From: A07HB70 sp964512675 | GTDB taxonomy: Archaea; Halobacteriota; Halobacteria; Halobacteriales; Haloferacaceae | Assembly: GCA_964512675.1 (NCBI GenBank) | Contig: CAZEJR010000001.1 | Span: 1 to 64,000 of the forward strand | Direction of reading: 5' to 3' | DNA: 64,000 bases | Shown: piece after piece, positions 8,398 to 16,233 of the stretch | Layout of the letters: each line of letters opens with the position of its first letter | Numbering within the stretch: the stretch's first letter is position 1 | The notes under the pieces: model-generated | Database searches by the model: none | Told to the model about the DNA's origin: nothing | What the model saw: only the letters and a program-made list of their open reading frames with translations | Position numbers and translations under genes: made by a program

Positions 8398-9978
8398 TCA
8401 CCCGCGCCCGCCGGACAGCCGACCCGCCAGCCGGTCGCCGAGCCGTAGCGCCAGCGCCGCGATCGTGAGCGTCGGGTTCATCGCACCGCCGGTCGGGAAC
8501 ACCGACGACCCCGCGACCCACAGATTCTGGAGGTCGTGCGCCCGGCAGTCGGGGGTCACGACGCTCTCGGACGGGTCGGCTCCCATCCGTGTCGTCCCCA
8601 TCTGGTGAGCCGCCGGTCCGGTCGTCTCGGCGTCGACGGACCACGTCCGCTCGGCGCCGACCGCCGCCAGTATCCGGCGCTGGAGGTCGTTCGCGCGCTC
8701 GATACCGCGCCGCGTCCGGCCGTCTATCGACCACTCGACACGCGGGACCGGGTCGCCGTGGTCGTCGGTTCGGTCCGGGTCGAGCGTCACCCGGTTCGAC
8801 GGGTCGGGGAGCTGCTCGACAAGCGCGCCGACCCCGAGGTGGCCGCCGTACGCCTCGCGCACGCGATCGGCGAGCTCGTCGCCCCACGACCCGTCCGAGA
8901 GCGCGACGCCTACGGGCGTGGGGCCGGCGTCGTTCAGGAACTCGAGTTTGATTCCCACGACCGGGTCGGCCTCGTCGTAGACGGCGTGGCTCTCCGTCGT
9001 GTGGAAGCCGACGTGGTGCTGGCGTGTCTCCCGGTCGACCCGACCGCCGACGCCGGCGAACAGGTGGTCGTGGAAGTACCGCCCGACGGCGCCCGACGAG
9101 TTCGCGAGGCCGTCCGGGTGCTCGTCGGTCGCCGAGAGCAGGAGTAGCCGCGGGGTCTCGACCCCGCCGGCGGCGAGGACGACCGCGCGCGCCGTCTGCA
9201 CGTACTCGCCGTCCGGCGTCGTGTACCGCGCGCCGGTCACCCGGTCGCCGTCGACGCGCAGGCGGCGCACCGGCGCTCTGTCGACGACACGGGCGCCCGC
9301 TTCCTCGGCGGCGGCGACCGTACGCTCCGCGGTGTACTTCGCGCCGGACGGGCAGACCGGTCGACAGGTGCCGTAGCCGACACACGGCGAGTCGCCGTCG
9401 TACGACTCCGAGTTCCGGGCGTTCGACGCCGTCCGGGTCGCCAGCCCGACCGCCTCTGCTCCCTCGGCGAGTATCCGGTCGCTCGCCGACGGCGGGAACG
9501 CCGGCATCGGGTACGGCTCCTCGCGCGGCGGGCCCTCTGCGCCGTCCGCGGCGCCTGCCACGCCGAGCGCGCGCTCGGCACGGGCGTACCACGGCCGCAG
9601 GTCGGCGTACGAGAGCGGCCAGTCGACGGCGACACCGTGTCGGCTCCGCAGCTCGAAGTCGCGCTCGCGGAGGCGTGGCGCCATCCCGTGCCACGCGAGC
9701 GTCGACCCGCCGACACCCTTGACGCGCGACGCCGCGAGCGGGTACGACCGTCCACCGGTTGTGTAGGCGTCCCGCTCCGGGTCGCGTGGCCACGGTGCCC
9801 CCTCGTCGGGCCGGAGGTGTGCCGCCATCCGCTCCGTCCGGCTGTCGTCGAACCGTGGGCCGGCGTCGAGCACCACCACGTCGGCGCCGGCGGCGGCGAC
9901 TTCGCGCGCGACGAGCGACCCGGCTGGCCCCGCGCCGACGACCAGAAGATCTGCCCGGCCCGACGGCGCCCGGCTCAT
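8398..9978 (-). CDS. GMC-family flavin oxidoreductase with probable [3Fe-4S] motif
   Basis: 526 aa. The FAD-binding VVGAGPAGSLVA lies at ~residues 13-24, and the C-terminal GMC domain has GTTRMG, then AGSSVFPTGGAMNPTLTIAALA. Residues 199-209 read CVGYGTCRPVC, a C-x5-C-x3-C pattern like the 3Fe-4S site of bacterial FAD-dependent glucose/sugar dehydrogenases. The ATG at 9978 overlaps the upstream subunit gene by 4 nt (ATGA). The expected cytochrome c third subunit is absent, so the electron acceptor is unknown. The substrate is probably a sugar, sugar acid or alcohol. The FAD-binding half lacks a Tat signal, so export would depend on the partner. Confidence 0.9.
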   Translation of the reverse strand: MSRAPSGRADLLVVGAGPAGSLVAREVAAAGADVVVLDAGPRFDDSRTERMAAHLRPDEGAPWPRDPERDAYTTGGRSYPLAASRVKGVGGSTLAWHGMAPRLRERDFELRSRHGVAVDWPLSYADLRPWYARAERALGVAGAADGAEGPPREEPYPMPAFPPSASDRILAEGAEAVGLATRTASNARNSESYDGDSPCVGYGTCRPVCPSGAKYTAERTVAAAEEAGARVVDRAPVRRLRVDGDRVTGARYTTPDGEYVQTARAVVLAAGGVETPRLLLLSATDEHPDGLANSSGAVGRYFHDHLFAGVGGRVDRETRQHHVGFHTTESHAVYDEADPVVGIKLEFLNDAGPTPVGVALSDGSWGDELADRVREAYGGHLGVGALVEQLPDPSNRVTLDPDRTDDHGDPVPRVEWSIDGRTRRGIERANDLQRRILAAVGAERTWSVDAETTGPAAHQMGTTRMGADPSESVVTPDCRAHDLQNLWVAGSSVFPTGGAMNPTLTIAALALRLGDRLAGRLSGGRG

Positions 9979-10481
9979 CCTCCGCCGTGGTACGACGCCG
10001 TCCCGCCCGGGTGGCCCGGCGGGTTCGGCGTTCCGACCAGCGCTCCACCCGTCGGCGAGGTGTAGAACGCGTACAACAGGTCGTCGACGACACGCCGGAC
10101 CCGCTCCGCGAGCGTCCCGTCTCGCCGCGGCTCCGCCGTCTCGACGCCCACCTCGTGGAGGAGTGCGTCGCGGTCCGCGTGCGACAGCGCCGACAGCCGG
10201 CTGCCGTACCACTCCCGTGCTGCGTCGTCCAGCTCGGTCACCGTCTCCGTCAGCGAATCGCGCTCGGCGGGTCGGCCACGCGTCCGTCCGTCGACGTACG
10301 TCTCGACGAACTCGCGGTGGCCGGAGGTGGCACTCGGGTAGAGCGTCTCGGCGAGAGCGACGAGCGAGTCGAGCGGGAGCGACACCCTCTGGTCGCCCTC
10401 GACTGCTCCAGAACACCCCGCGAGCGAGGCGCTCCCCGCGCCGGCCAGCACCGCGAGCGCGTCGCGCCGTGACAGCTGCAC
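9975..10481 (-). CDS. Gluconate 2-dehydrogenase subunit 3 family protein (Tat lipoprotein)
   Basis: 168 aa, GTG start. The N-terminus is a twin-arginine signal with lipobox (SRRDALAVLAG ... SLAGC), so this subunit is expected to be exported folded and lipid-anchored outside the membrane. In bacteria this family is the small 'hitchhiker' subunit that carries the GMC flavoprotein through Tat, which fits the overlapping GMC gene downstream. The promoter carries a palindrome described separately. Confidence 0.88.
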   Translation of the reverse strand: MQLSRRDALAVLAGAGSASLAGCSGAVEGDQRVSLPLDSLVALAETLYPSATSGHREFVETYVDGRTRGRPAERDSLTETVTELDDAAREWYGSRLSALSHADRDALLHEVGVETAEPRRDGTLAERVRRVVDDLLYAFYTSPTGGALVGTPNPPGHPGGTASYHGGG

Positions 10482-10490
10482 GCGCCTTAA

Positions 10491-10510
10491 TTAGGTGGGC
10501 CTAAACTTAT
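10491..10510 (-). promoter_or_regulatory. Promoter with TTAGG-N4-CCTAA palindrome for the dehydrogenase operon
   Basis: Positions 10491-10504 read ttaggtgggcctaa, a perfect 5-bp inverted repeat with a 4-nt spacer. On the minus strand it abuts and partly overlaps the TATA-like aagttta (~10502-10508), which sits about 25 nt before the GTG at 10481. The arms resemble the TTAGG/CCTAA half-sites bound by DtxR/IdeR-type metal-dependent repressors; that similarity is from memory, not a search. Position over the TATA box suggests a repressor operator. Confidence 0.55.
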
Positions 10511-10525
10511 CTGTTCCCCCTCGCT

Positions 10526-11260
10526 CTACGCCCGCTCGACGTCGTTCACCAGCGAGCCGACTCCCTCGACGTGGACCCGCACCTCGTCGCCGTCGGCGAG
10601 CGGCGCGACCCCGGCAGGTGTCCCCGTCGAGATCACGTCCCCCCGTTCCAGCGTCAGGTACGTCGTTATCTCCTCGACCAGCTCCGGCACCGAGAAGATG
10701 AGCTGGTCACGCGTCCCGTGCTGGCGTCGCTCGCCGTCGACGTACGTCTCGACGGCAGCGTCGTCGGGGACGTGGTCGGGGTCGGCGACAGCCGGGCCGA
10801 TCGGGGCTGCGCCGTCGAACGCCTTCCCGCGGACCCAGTTCGTCTCGCGGTCCTGGTCGTCCCGGTTCGACACGTCGAGGAGGCAGGTGTAGCCCGCGAT
10901 CACGGACGCGGCGTCGTCGGCGTCGACCTGCCGACATCCCTCGCCGATCACGACGGCGAGTTCGCACTCGTGTTCGACCCGCGGTTTCCCCGCCGGGAGC
11001 CGCACCGTGTCGCGGTGTGCCGCGACGGCGTTCGGCGGCTTGAGAAAGAGCAGCGGTCGGTCGGGCAGGTCCTCGTCTCGCTCGTCGGCGTGGGCGGCGT
11101 AGTTCCGGCCGATGCAGACGATCTTCGACGGCTCGCAGGGCGGCAGCACCGTCACCTCGTCGCGGTCGAACGACTCGCCGGCGAACGAGACGGTGCCGTC
11201 GTCGTGCCACGCGCCGCGCCGCGTCGCGCCGGTCGGGTCTCGAAAGCGGACGTGTCTCAC
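10526..11260 (-). CDS. Fumarylacetoacetate hydrolase (FAH) family protein
   Basis: 244 aa from the GTG at 11260, chosen because a TATA-like gcttcaagcg lies ~25 nt upstream and the longer reading frame has no family-like sequence. Core FAH motifs are present: GRNYAAHADE, then the metal-binding VEHECELAVVIGEG (E...E) and the NWVRGKAFDG block. Members are Mg-dependent C-C bond hydrolases/isomerases or oxaloacetate decarboxylases in aromatic and organic-acid catabolism; the exact substrate is undetermined. Separated by 44 nt from the dehydrogenase operon on the same strand. Confidence 0.93.
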   Translation of the reverse strand: MRHVRFRDPTGATRRGAWHDDGTVSFAGESFDRDEVTVLPPCEPSKIVCIGRNYAAHADERDEDLPDRPLLFLKPPNAVAAHRDTVRLPAGKPRVEHECELAVVIGEGCRQVDADDAASVIAGYTCLLDVSNRDDQDRETNWVRGKAFDGAAPIGPAVADPDHVPDDAAVETYVDGERRQHGTRDQLIFSVPELVEEITTYLTLERGDVISTGTPAGVAPLADGDEVRVHVEGVGSLVNDVERA

Positions 11261-11317
11261 GGCCGGGGCTCGTCGGGCGGTCGCTTGAAGCTTGTCCGCC
11301 TCGCCCGCGCCGGGACG

Positions 11318-11326
11318 ATTTATACC
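11318..11326 (+). promoter_or_regulatory. Consensus-like TATA box (atttatacc)
   Basis: A near-consensus haloarchaeal TATA element about 27 nt before the ATG at 11352. It supports that start over the upstream ATG/GTG codons and predicts a leaderless mRNA. Confidence 0.75.
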
Positions 11327-11351
11327 CGTGTCCGCACAACTCGTAGCCGGA

Positions 11352-12104
11352 ATGTCGATGGATCTCACCTGGCGTGGCCACTCGTGCTGGCACGTCTCCC
11401 ACGACGGCACCGACCTTCTGATCGACCCGTTCTTCGACAACCCGCACACGTCGCTGACCGCCGCGGAACACGACCGCGTCGACTACGTCCTGCTCACACA
11501 CGGACACGCCGACCACATCGCCCACGCGGGCGAGTTCACCGACGCGACGGTCGTCGGGACGCCCGAGATCGTCGAGTACGTCACGGAACACCACGACGTC
11601 GCAGACGGGATCGGCATGAACCTCGGCGGGACGGTCGACCTCGACGGCCTCTCCGTCACGATGCACCGCGCGGACCACACGAACGGCATCAACACGGGCT
11701 ACGAGTACGAGGGCGGGATGCCGGCGGGCTACGTCCTGAGCGACGAGGCGCCGACACAGGCGTCCAGCCCTGACTCGACGACGTTCTACCACGCCGGCGA
11801 TACCGGCCTGATGAGCGAGATGCGCGACGTGATCGGCCCGTACCTCGAGCCCGACGCCGCCGCGGTGCCGTGTGGCGACCACTACACGATGGGCCCGACA
11901 CAGGCCGCGATCGCGGTCGACTGGCTCGACGTCGACCACGCGCTGCCGATGCACTACGACACGTTCCCGGCGGTCGAGGTCGAGATCGAGGACTTCGGCC
12001 GCGAGGTGGCCGCGACCGGAAGCGACGCCGCCGTCCACGTCCTCGACGGCGACGAGACGGTGACACTCGACGGCGGCGACCCGGCGTCGTTAGAACACCA
12101 CTGA
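11352..12104 (+). CDS. UPF0173-type metal-dependent hydrolase (MBL fold)
   Basis: 250 aa. The beginning WRGHSCWHV and the metallo-beta-lactamase motif HGHADHIAH (~residues 54-62), with a later HADHTNG and HAGDTG, match the UPF0173 family of stand-alone MBL hydrolases. Two metal ions are expected at the active site; the physiological substrate is unknown for the family. The start was set by the TATA box at 11318-11326; a second in-frame ATG follows at 11358. Confidence 0.93.
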   Translation: MSMDLTWRGHSCWHVSHDGTDLLIDPFFDNPHTSLTAAEHDRVDYVLLTHGHADHIAHAGEFTDATVVGTPEIVEYVTEHHDVADGIGMNLGGTVDLDGLSVTMHRADHTNGINTGYEYEGGMPAGYVLSDEAPTQASSPDSTTFYHAGDTGLMSEMRDVIGPYLEPDAAAVPCGDHYTMGPTQAAIAVDWLDVDHALPMHYDTFPAVEVEIEDFGREVAATGSDAAVHVLDGDETVTLDGGDPASLEHH

Positions 12105-12121
12105 CGCGAGGGCAAACTGGG

Positions 12122-12904
12122 TCACAGCAGCGCCGCGACGTCGGCCAGCGAGTCGAGGACGTGGTCGGGCCCCGGGTCGGCTGCCGCGGCGTCGGCCCGT
12201 GTCGCGACGCCGGTACGCACCAGCGCCGTCTCCATCCCGGCGGCGGCGCCGAGGGCGACGTCTGTGTCGAGGCGGTCGCCGACGACGAGACAGTCCTCCG
12301 GCGGGAGGTCGAGCCGCTCGCGGACGACCTGCTGTGCGGTCGGCGACGGCTTGCCGAGCACCGTGTCGGGGTCGCGACCCGTGACGCTCGCGACCGCGCC
12401 GACGACGGCGCCCGACCCCGGCAGGTCACGGCTCTCCGTCGGGACGGTCCGGTCGGGGTCGGTCCCGACGAGCGTCGCACCGTCCTGTATCGCCCACAGC
12501 GCCGCCGCGAGGTCGTCGTACGTCAGGTCCCGGTCGATGGAGGCGACGACGGTGTCGACCGACGGCCCGTCGCCCGTGTAGCCGTCGACGACGGTCAGGT
12601 CGGCCGCGCGGAGCTGCTCGCGCAGGCCGTCCTCGCCGACGACCAGCAGCCGGTCGTCGGGACGGTGCTCTCGGAGATACCGGACCGTCGTCGTCCCGGC
12701 GGTGACGACGGACTCGGAGTCGGTCTCGACACCCGCGGTGCGGAGCCGGGCCGCGTAGGCGTCGGGCGGCTTCGTCGGGTTGTTCGAGACGAACAGCCGG
12801 CGGACGTCGGCGCGAGCCAGCGCGTCCAGCCCCGCTCGCGCTCCGCCGACGAGGTCCGACCCGCGAAGCACCGTTCCGTCCACGTCGAGTACGACGCCAC
12901 GCAC
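12122..12904 (-). CDS. HAD-superfamily hydrolase, subclass IIA (NagD-like)
   Basis: 260 aa. HAD motif I is DVDGTVLRG (D8, D10), motif II FVSNNPTKPP, motif III lysine in VLGKPSP and motif IV VGDRLDTDV. A type-IIA cap lies between motifs II and III. Relatives dephosphorylate nucleotides or small phosphate esters such as glycolate or glycerol phosphate; specificity cannot be read from the sequence. Promoter-like gttcaagtcgg about 28 nt upstream of the ATG. Confidence 0.92.
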   Translation of the reverse strand: MRGVVLDVDGTVLRGSDLVGGARAGLDALARADVRRLFVSNNPTKPPDAYAARLRTAGVETDSESVVTAGTTTVRYLREHRPDDRLLVVGEDGLREQLRAADLTVVDGYTGDGPSVDTVVASIDRDLTYDDLAAALWAIQDGATLVGTDPDRTVPTESRDLPGSGAVVGAVASVTGRDPDTVLGKPSPTAQQVVRERLDLPPEDCLVVGDRLDTDVALGAAAGMETALVRTGVATRADAAAADPGPDHVLDSLADVAALL

Positions 12905-12988
12905 GGACGTACAGGGTGCCGCCCCGACTTGAACGCCGCGCCCGTATATCCAAACACCGATGTATCTGGGGATCGACCCGATTTACGA

Positions 12989-13780
12989 ATGACAGAGACG
13001 CAGCTGACACTGGTGCAGATCGACAATTACGGACCCTGGACGGTGACTCCCGAGCCCCGACCGGAGATGGATCTTCAGGCCCTGCAGAGCCGACTGTTCG
13101 CGGACCTCGCGTCGTTCGTCGGATCACGCGACGGCTACGCGTTCACCACGCGCTACGACAACCTCGTCGCGGTCACGAACGGTCTCGACCGGAGTGACCA
13201 CCGCCGACTCCAGGAGTCGCTCGGCAACCGGTATCCGGTGACCGTCAGCCTCGGCGTCGGGGTCGACCGGTCGCCGGCGACGGCTCTCGACGAGGCCACC
13301 GCCCAGGTCCAAGCCGCGGGGAGCGCACAGGACGGCGACCGGCGAGAGGCGCTCGGGTTCGCGGACGGCCCGCGGACGCCGGAGTCGGACGACGTCTCGA
13401 TCGCGCACTTCGACGTCGACGACGTCACCGGCGAGTACACCGACCGGCTCAACGCGTACGACTCGCTGCTCGTCGTCGACCGCGCCGCCGTCTCGCTGAT
13501 GGGCCACCTCCGCGAGGCCCACGGCGGACTCGTCTTCTTCGTCGGGGGCGACAACTTCGTCGCCGCAGTCCCGGACCTCTCGACGGCTGCGTATCAGGGT
13601 GCAATCGACCACGTCGCCGAGGAGACGGGCGTGTCGCTGAAGGTCGGTGTCGGCACCGGCCCGACCGCTGCCGACGCCGGCATGACGGCGAAACACGCCC
13701 TCGAGGAGTGTCGGTACGAGGGCACCGCAGTCGAGATCGGCTACGAGCACGAACGTCCAGAGTCGGCCGCGGACGACTGA
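12989..13780 (+). CDS. arfA: GTP cyclohydrolase III (FAPy-forming)
   Basis: 263 aa. It converts GTP to a formamidopyrimidine nucleotide, the archaeal first step to riboflavin and the deazaflavin F420/Fo. The N-terminus MTETQLTLVQIDNYGPWTVTPEPRPE is diagnostic, and there are two GGDEF-like halves with LGVGVDRSPATAL and the FFVGGDNFVAA loop. The ATG at 12989 follows a TATA-like tgtatct about 25 nt upstream. It is the first gene of an operon in which each gene overlaps or abuts the next (TGATG to the dehydrogenase). Confidence 0.95.
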   Translation: MTETQLTLVQIDNYGPWTVTPEPRPEMDLQALQSRLFADLASFVGSRDGYAFTTRYDNLVAVTNGLDRSDHRRLQESLGNRYPVTVSLGVGVDRSPATALDEATAQVQAAGSAQDGDRREALGFADGPRTPESDDVSIAHFDVDDVTGEYTDRLNAYDSLLVVDRAAVSLMGHLREAHGGLVFFVGGDNFVAAVPDLSTAAYQGAIDHVAEETGVSLKVGVGTGPTAADAGMTAKHALEECRYEGTAVEIGYEHERPESAADD

Positions 13781-14808
13781 TGCCGGGGCGCGCGCTCTAC
13801 TTCACCGGCGAGCGGTCGGTGGAGCTGCGCGACCACCCGGTTCCGGCGCCGGACGACGACGAGGTCCGGGTCCGGACGCGTGTCTCGGCGGTCAGCCCCG
13901 GCACCGAGCTGCTCGTCTACCGCGGCGAGGTGCCAGACTCCGTGGACCTAGACGAGCGTATTCCCGCGCTCTCGGGCGGGTACCCGCTGCGCTACGGCTA
14001 CGCCGCCGTCGGCGAGGTGACGGCGACGGGCGCGGACGTCGACGACGCGTGGCGAGGTCGGCGCGTCTTCGCGTTCCACCCACACGACACGCACTTCTGT
14101 CTGCCGCCCGCGAACCTCGTGCCCGTCCCCGACGGCGTCGACGACGCCGCCGCGACGCTTCTCCCGACCGCCGAGACGGCTGTGACCGTCGGCCTCGACG
14201 CCGCGCCCGCCGTCGGTGAACGCGCGGCGGTGTTCGGACAGGGGCTCGTCGGCGTCGCGACGACGGCGCTGCTCGCGGCGTACCCGCTCGACGAACTCGT
14301 CGCGGTCGACCCCCGGTCCGAGCGTCGGTCGCTCGCCGACGCCCACGGCGCGACGGCGACACACCCGCCAGCCGCGGCCCGCGAGGCGTTCGACCCCTCC
14401 GGCCCGGGGACGGCGGGCCACGCGACGGACGGCGCCGACCTCGCGGTCGAACTCTCCGGCGACCCGACCGCGCTCGACGACGCCGTCGCGGTCACCGGCT
14501 ACGACGGCCGGGTGCTCGTCGGCTCGTGGTACGGTACGAAGCGTGCGGACCTGGATCTCGGCGGTCGCTTCCACCGCTCGCGGGTGTCGATCGAGAGCAC
14601 GCAGGTCAGCACGATCGACCCGGCGCGCCGGGGGCGGTGGACCCGCGCCCGCCGTACAGACGCCGCGTGGGCGCATCTCGACAGGCTCGACGCAGCGTCG
14701 CTTCTCGCCGAGCGGGTGTCGCTCGCCGACGCGCCGGCTGCGTACCGCCGCCTCGACAGCCCCGACTCGCCGGTCGGTGTCCTCCTCGACCACCGGGAGG
14801 TGACGTAG
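13780..14808 (+). CDS. Medium-chain dehydrogenase/reductase, catalytic zinc site apparently lost
   Basis: 342 aa, start ATG overlapping the arfA stop. MDR architecture: N-terminal GroES-like domain and C-terminal Rossmann domain (AVFGQGLVGVATTALLA, ~residues 148-165). In zinc-dependent members a cysteine follows the strand matched here by VSAVSPGTELLVYRGE; here there is none, so a zinc-independent reductase is likely. The C-terminal domain has a Val-Glu-Leu-Ser-Gly segment typical of MDRs. Position between arfA and a PTPS gene suggests action on a pterin, flavin or sugar-linked intermediate, but this is inference. Confidence 0.85.
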   Translation: MPGRALYFTGERSVELRDHPVPAPDDDEVRVRTRVSAVSPGTELLVYRGEVPDSVDLDERIPALSGGYPLRYGYAAVGEVTATGADVDDAWRGRRVFAFHPHDTHFCLPPANLVPVPDGVDDAAATLLPTAETAVTVGLDAAPAVGERAAVFGQGLVGVATTALLAAYPLDELVAVDPRSERRSLADAHGATATHPPAAAREAFDPSGPGTAGHATDGADLAVELSGDPTALDDAVAVTGYDGRVLVGSWYGTKRADLDLGGRFHRSRVSIESTQVSTIDPARRGRWTRARRTDAAWAHLDRLDAASLLAERVSLADAPAAYRRLDSPDSPVGVLLDHREVT

Positions 14809-14809
14809 C

Positions 14810-15196
14810 GTGTACGAGGTCACCGTCGTCCGCGAGTTCGTCGCGTGGCACTGGCTCACCGTCCCGGACCCCGGTCCGGTCGAGGGCGAGCGCCACAGCC
14901 ACACGTTCCGGGCGGAGCTGAGTCTCCGCGGTCCCGACCTCGGCGAGTGGGGCTACCTCGTCGACATCGACGAGGTGAAAGGCGGTCTCGCGGCGGCTGT
15001 CGACCGCTACGAGGACGCGACGCTAAACGAACTCGACGAGTTCGCCGGCCTGAATCCGAGCGCGGAGCGTCTCGCCCGGTTCGTCGTCGAGCGGTTCGAG
15101 ACCGAGACCGAGCTCCCGCCGGAGACGACAGTTCGCCTCCGGCTCTGGGAGGACGAGACCGCCGCCGTGGCGTACGACCCCGACGCGGACGCGTAG
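14810..15196 (+). CDS. 6-pyruvoyl-tetrahydropterin synthase/QueD-family protein
   Basis: 128 aa, GTG start one base after the dehydrogenase stop. Three zinc-ligand histidines are recognisable: H14 (AWHWL) and H29/H31 (ERHSHTF). The usual catalytic cysteine before the HxH motif is absent; a glutamate (E25 or E27) lies there, recalling PTPS-III variants. The DIDEVKGGL and LNELDEFAGLNPSAERLA blocks match the PTPS fold. Its partner is probably the arfA-led pathway, but the reaction is not established. Confidence 0.85.
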   Translation: MYEVTVVREFVAWHWLTVPDPGPVEGERHSHTFRAELSLRGPDLGEWGYLVDIDEVKGGLAAAVDRYEDATLNELDEFAGLNPSAERLARFVVERFETETELPPETTVRLRLWEDETAAVAYDPDADA

Positions 15197-16233
15197 TGCG
15201 CGTCGGCGTCGTCGTCTACGGCCCGCTCGACACGCGCTCGGGCGGGTACCTCTACGACCGCCGGGTCGCCGACGGCCTGCGTGCTGCCGGCGACACCGTC
15301 GTCCGGGTCTCGCTCCCCGAGTCGGGGCCACGACGCGCTCTCGCACACAACCTCCGGCCCGCCGTCCGGCGTCGCCTCGCTGCCCTCGACGTCGACGCTC
15401 TGCTCGTCGACGAGCTCTGTCACCCGTCGCTCGCGTTCTGTCCCCTGCCTGCGCCCGCCGTCGCCGTCGTCCACCACCTGCGGTGCTCCGAGCCCGGCCC
15501 CACGTGGATACGGCGAGCGGACCGCGCACTCGAGCGACGCTTTCTCGCCCGCTGTGACGCCTACGTCTGTAACGGCGAGACGACCCGCGAGACGGTCGAG
15601 GCGCTCGTCGACCCGCGGCCTGCCGTCGTCGCCCGTCCCGGCTGGGACCGGCTCCTCGACGGCTCGCCCGACGCCGTCGCGTCGCGCGACCCCGCCACCC
15701 CGCTCCGTATCGTCACGGTCGGCACCGTCCTGCCGCGAAAGGGCCACCCGACCCTGCTCGACGGGCTCGCGCGTGTCGACGCGCCGTGGACGCTCGACGT
15801 CGTCGGCGCGACGCCGGACCCCGGGTACGCCGCCGCGCTCCGGGCGCGGACGGCGGCTCTCGGCGTCGCCGACCGGGTTCGGTTCCGGGGTCGTGCCCCC
15901 GACGAGCGCCTGCGCGAGCACCTGCGCGCCGCCGACCTGTTCGCGATGCCGTCGACCTACGAGGGGTACGGCATCGCGGCACTCGAGGCGATGGGCGCGG
16001 GCTGTCCGGTCGTCGCGAGCGCCGCCGGCGGCGCCCGCGAGTTCGTCGACGGCGAGAACGGTGCTCTCGTCGACCCGGGAGACGCGGCGGGCGTGACGCG
16101 GACGGTCGAGCGCTACGCCCGCGACCCGGCGGCGCTCCGGACGGCGAGCGAGGCGGCACTCGAGACGGTGCGGGCACACCCGACGTGGACGGAGACGGCG
16201 ACGCGGGTGCGGGCGTTCCTGCGGTCGCTCTAG
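15196..16233 (+). CDS. Glycosyltransferase family 4 (GT-B)
   Basis: 345 aa, GTG start overlapping the PTPS stop (TAGTG). The C-terminal GT-B half shows TVGTVLPRKGHPTLLDGLARV (nucleotide-sugar binding start, ~residues 172-192) and the E-x7-E element in STYEGYGIAALEAMGAG. The N-terminal half has GGYLYDRRVADGL. Acceptor and donor are unknown. As the fourth gene of an overlapping operon with arfA it could glycosylate a pterin-type product, although co-transcription alone is weak evidence. The 3' end overlaps the convergent aminotransferase by 4 nt. Confidence 0.92.
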   Translation: MRVGVVVYGPLDTRSGGYLYDRRVADGLRAAGDTVVRVSLPESGPRRALAHNLRPAVRRRLAALDVDALLVDELCHPSLAFCPLPAPAVAVVHHLRCSEPGPTWIRRADRALERRFLARCDAYVCNGETTRETVEALVDPRPAVVARPGWDRLLDGSPDAVASRDPATPLRIVTVGTVLPRKGHPTLLDGLARVDAPWTLDVVGATPDPGYAAALRARTAALGVADRVRFRGRAPDERLREHLRAADLFAMPSTYEGYGIAALEAMGAGCPVVASAAGGAREFVDGENGALVDPGDAAGVTRTVERYARDPAALRTASEAALETVRAHPTWTETATRVRAFLRSL

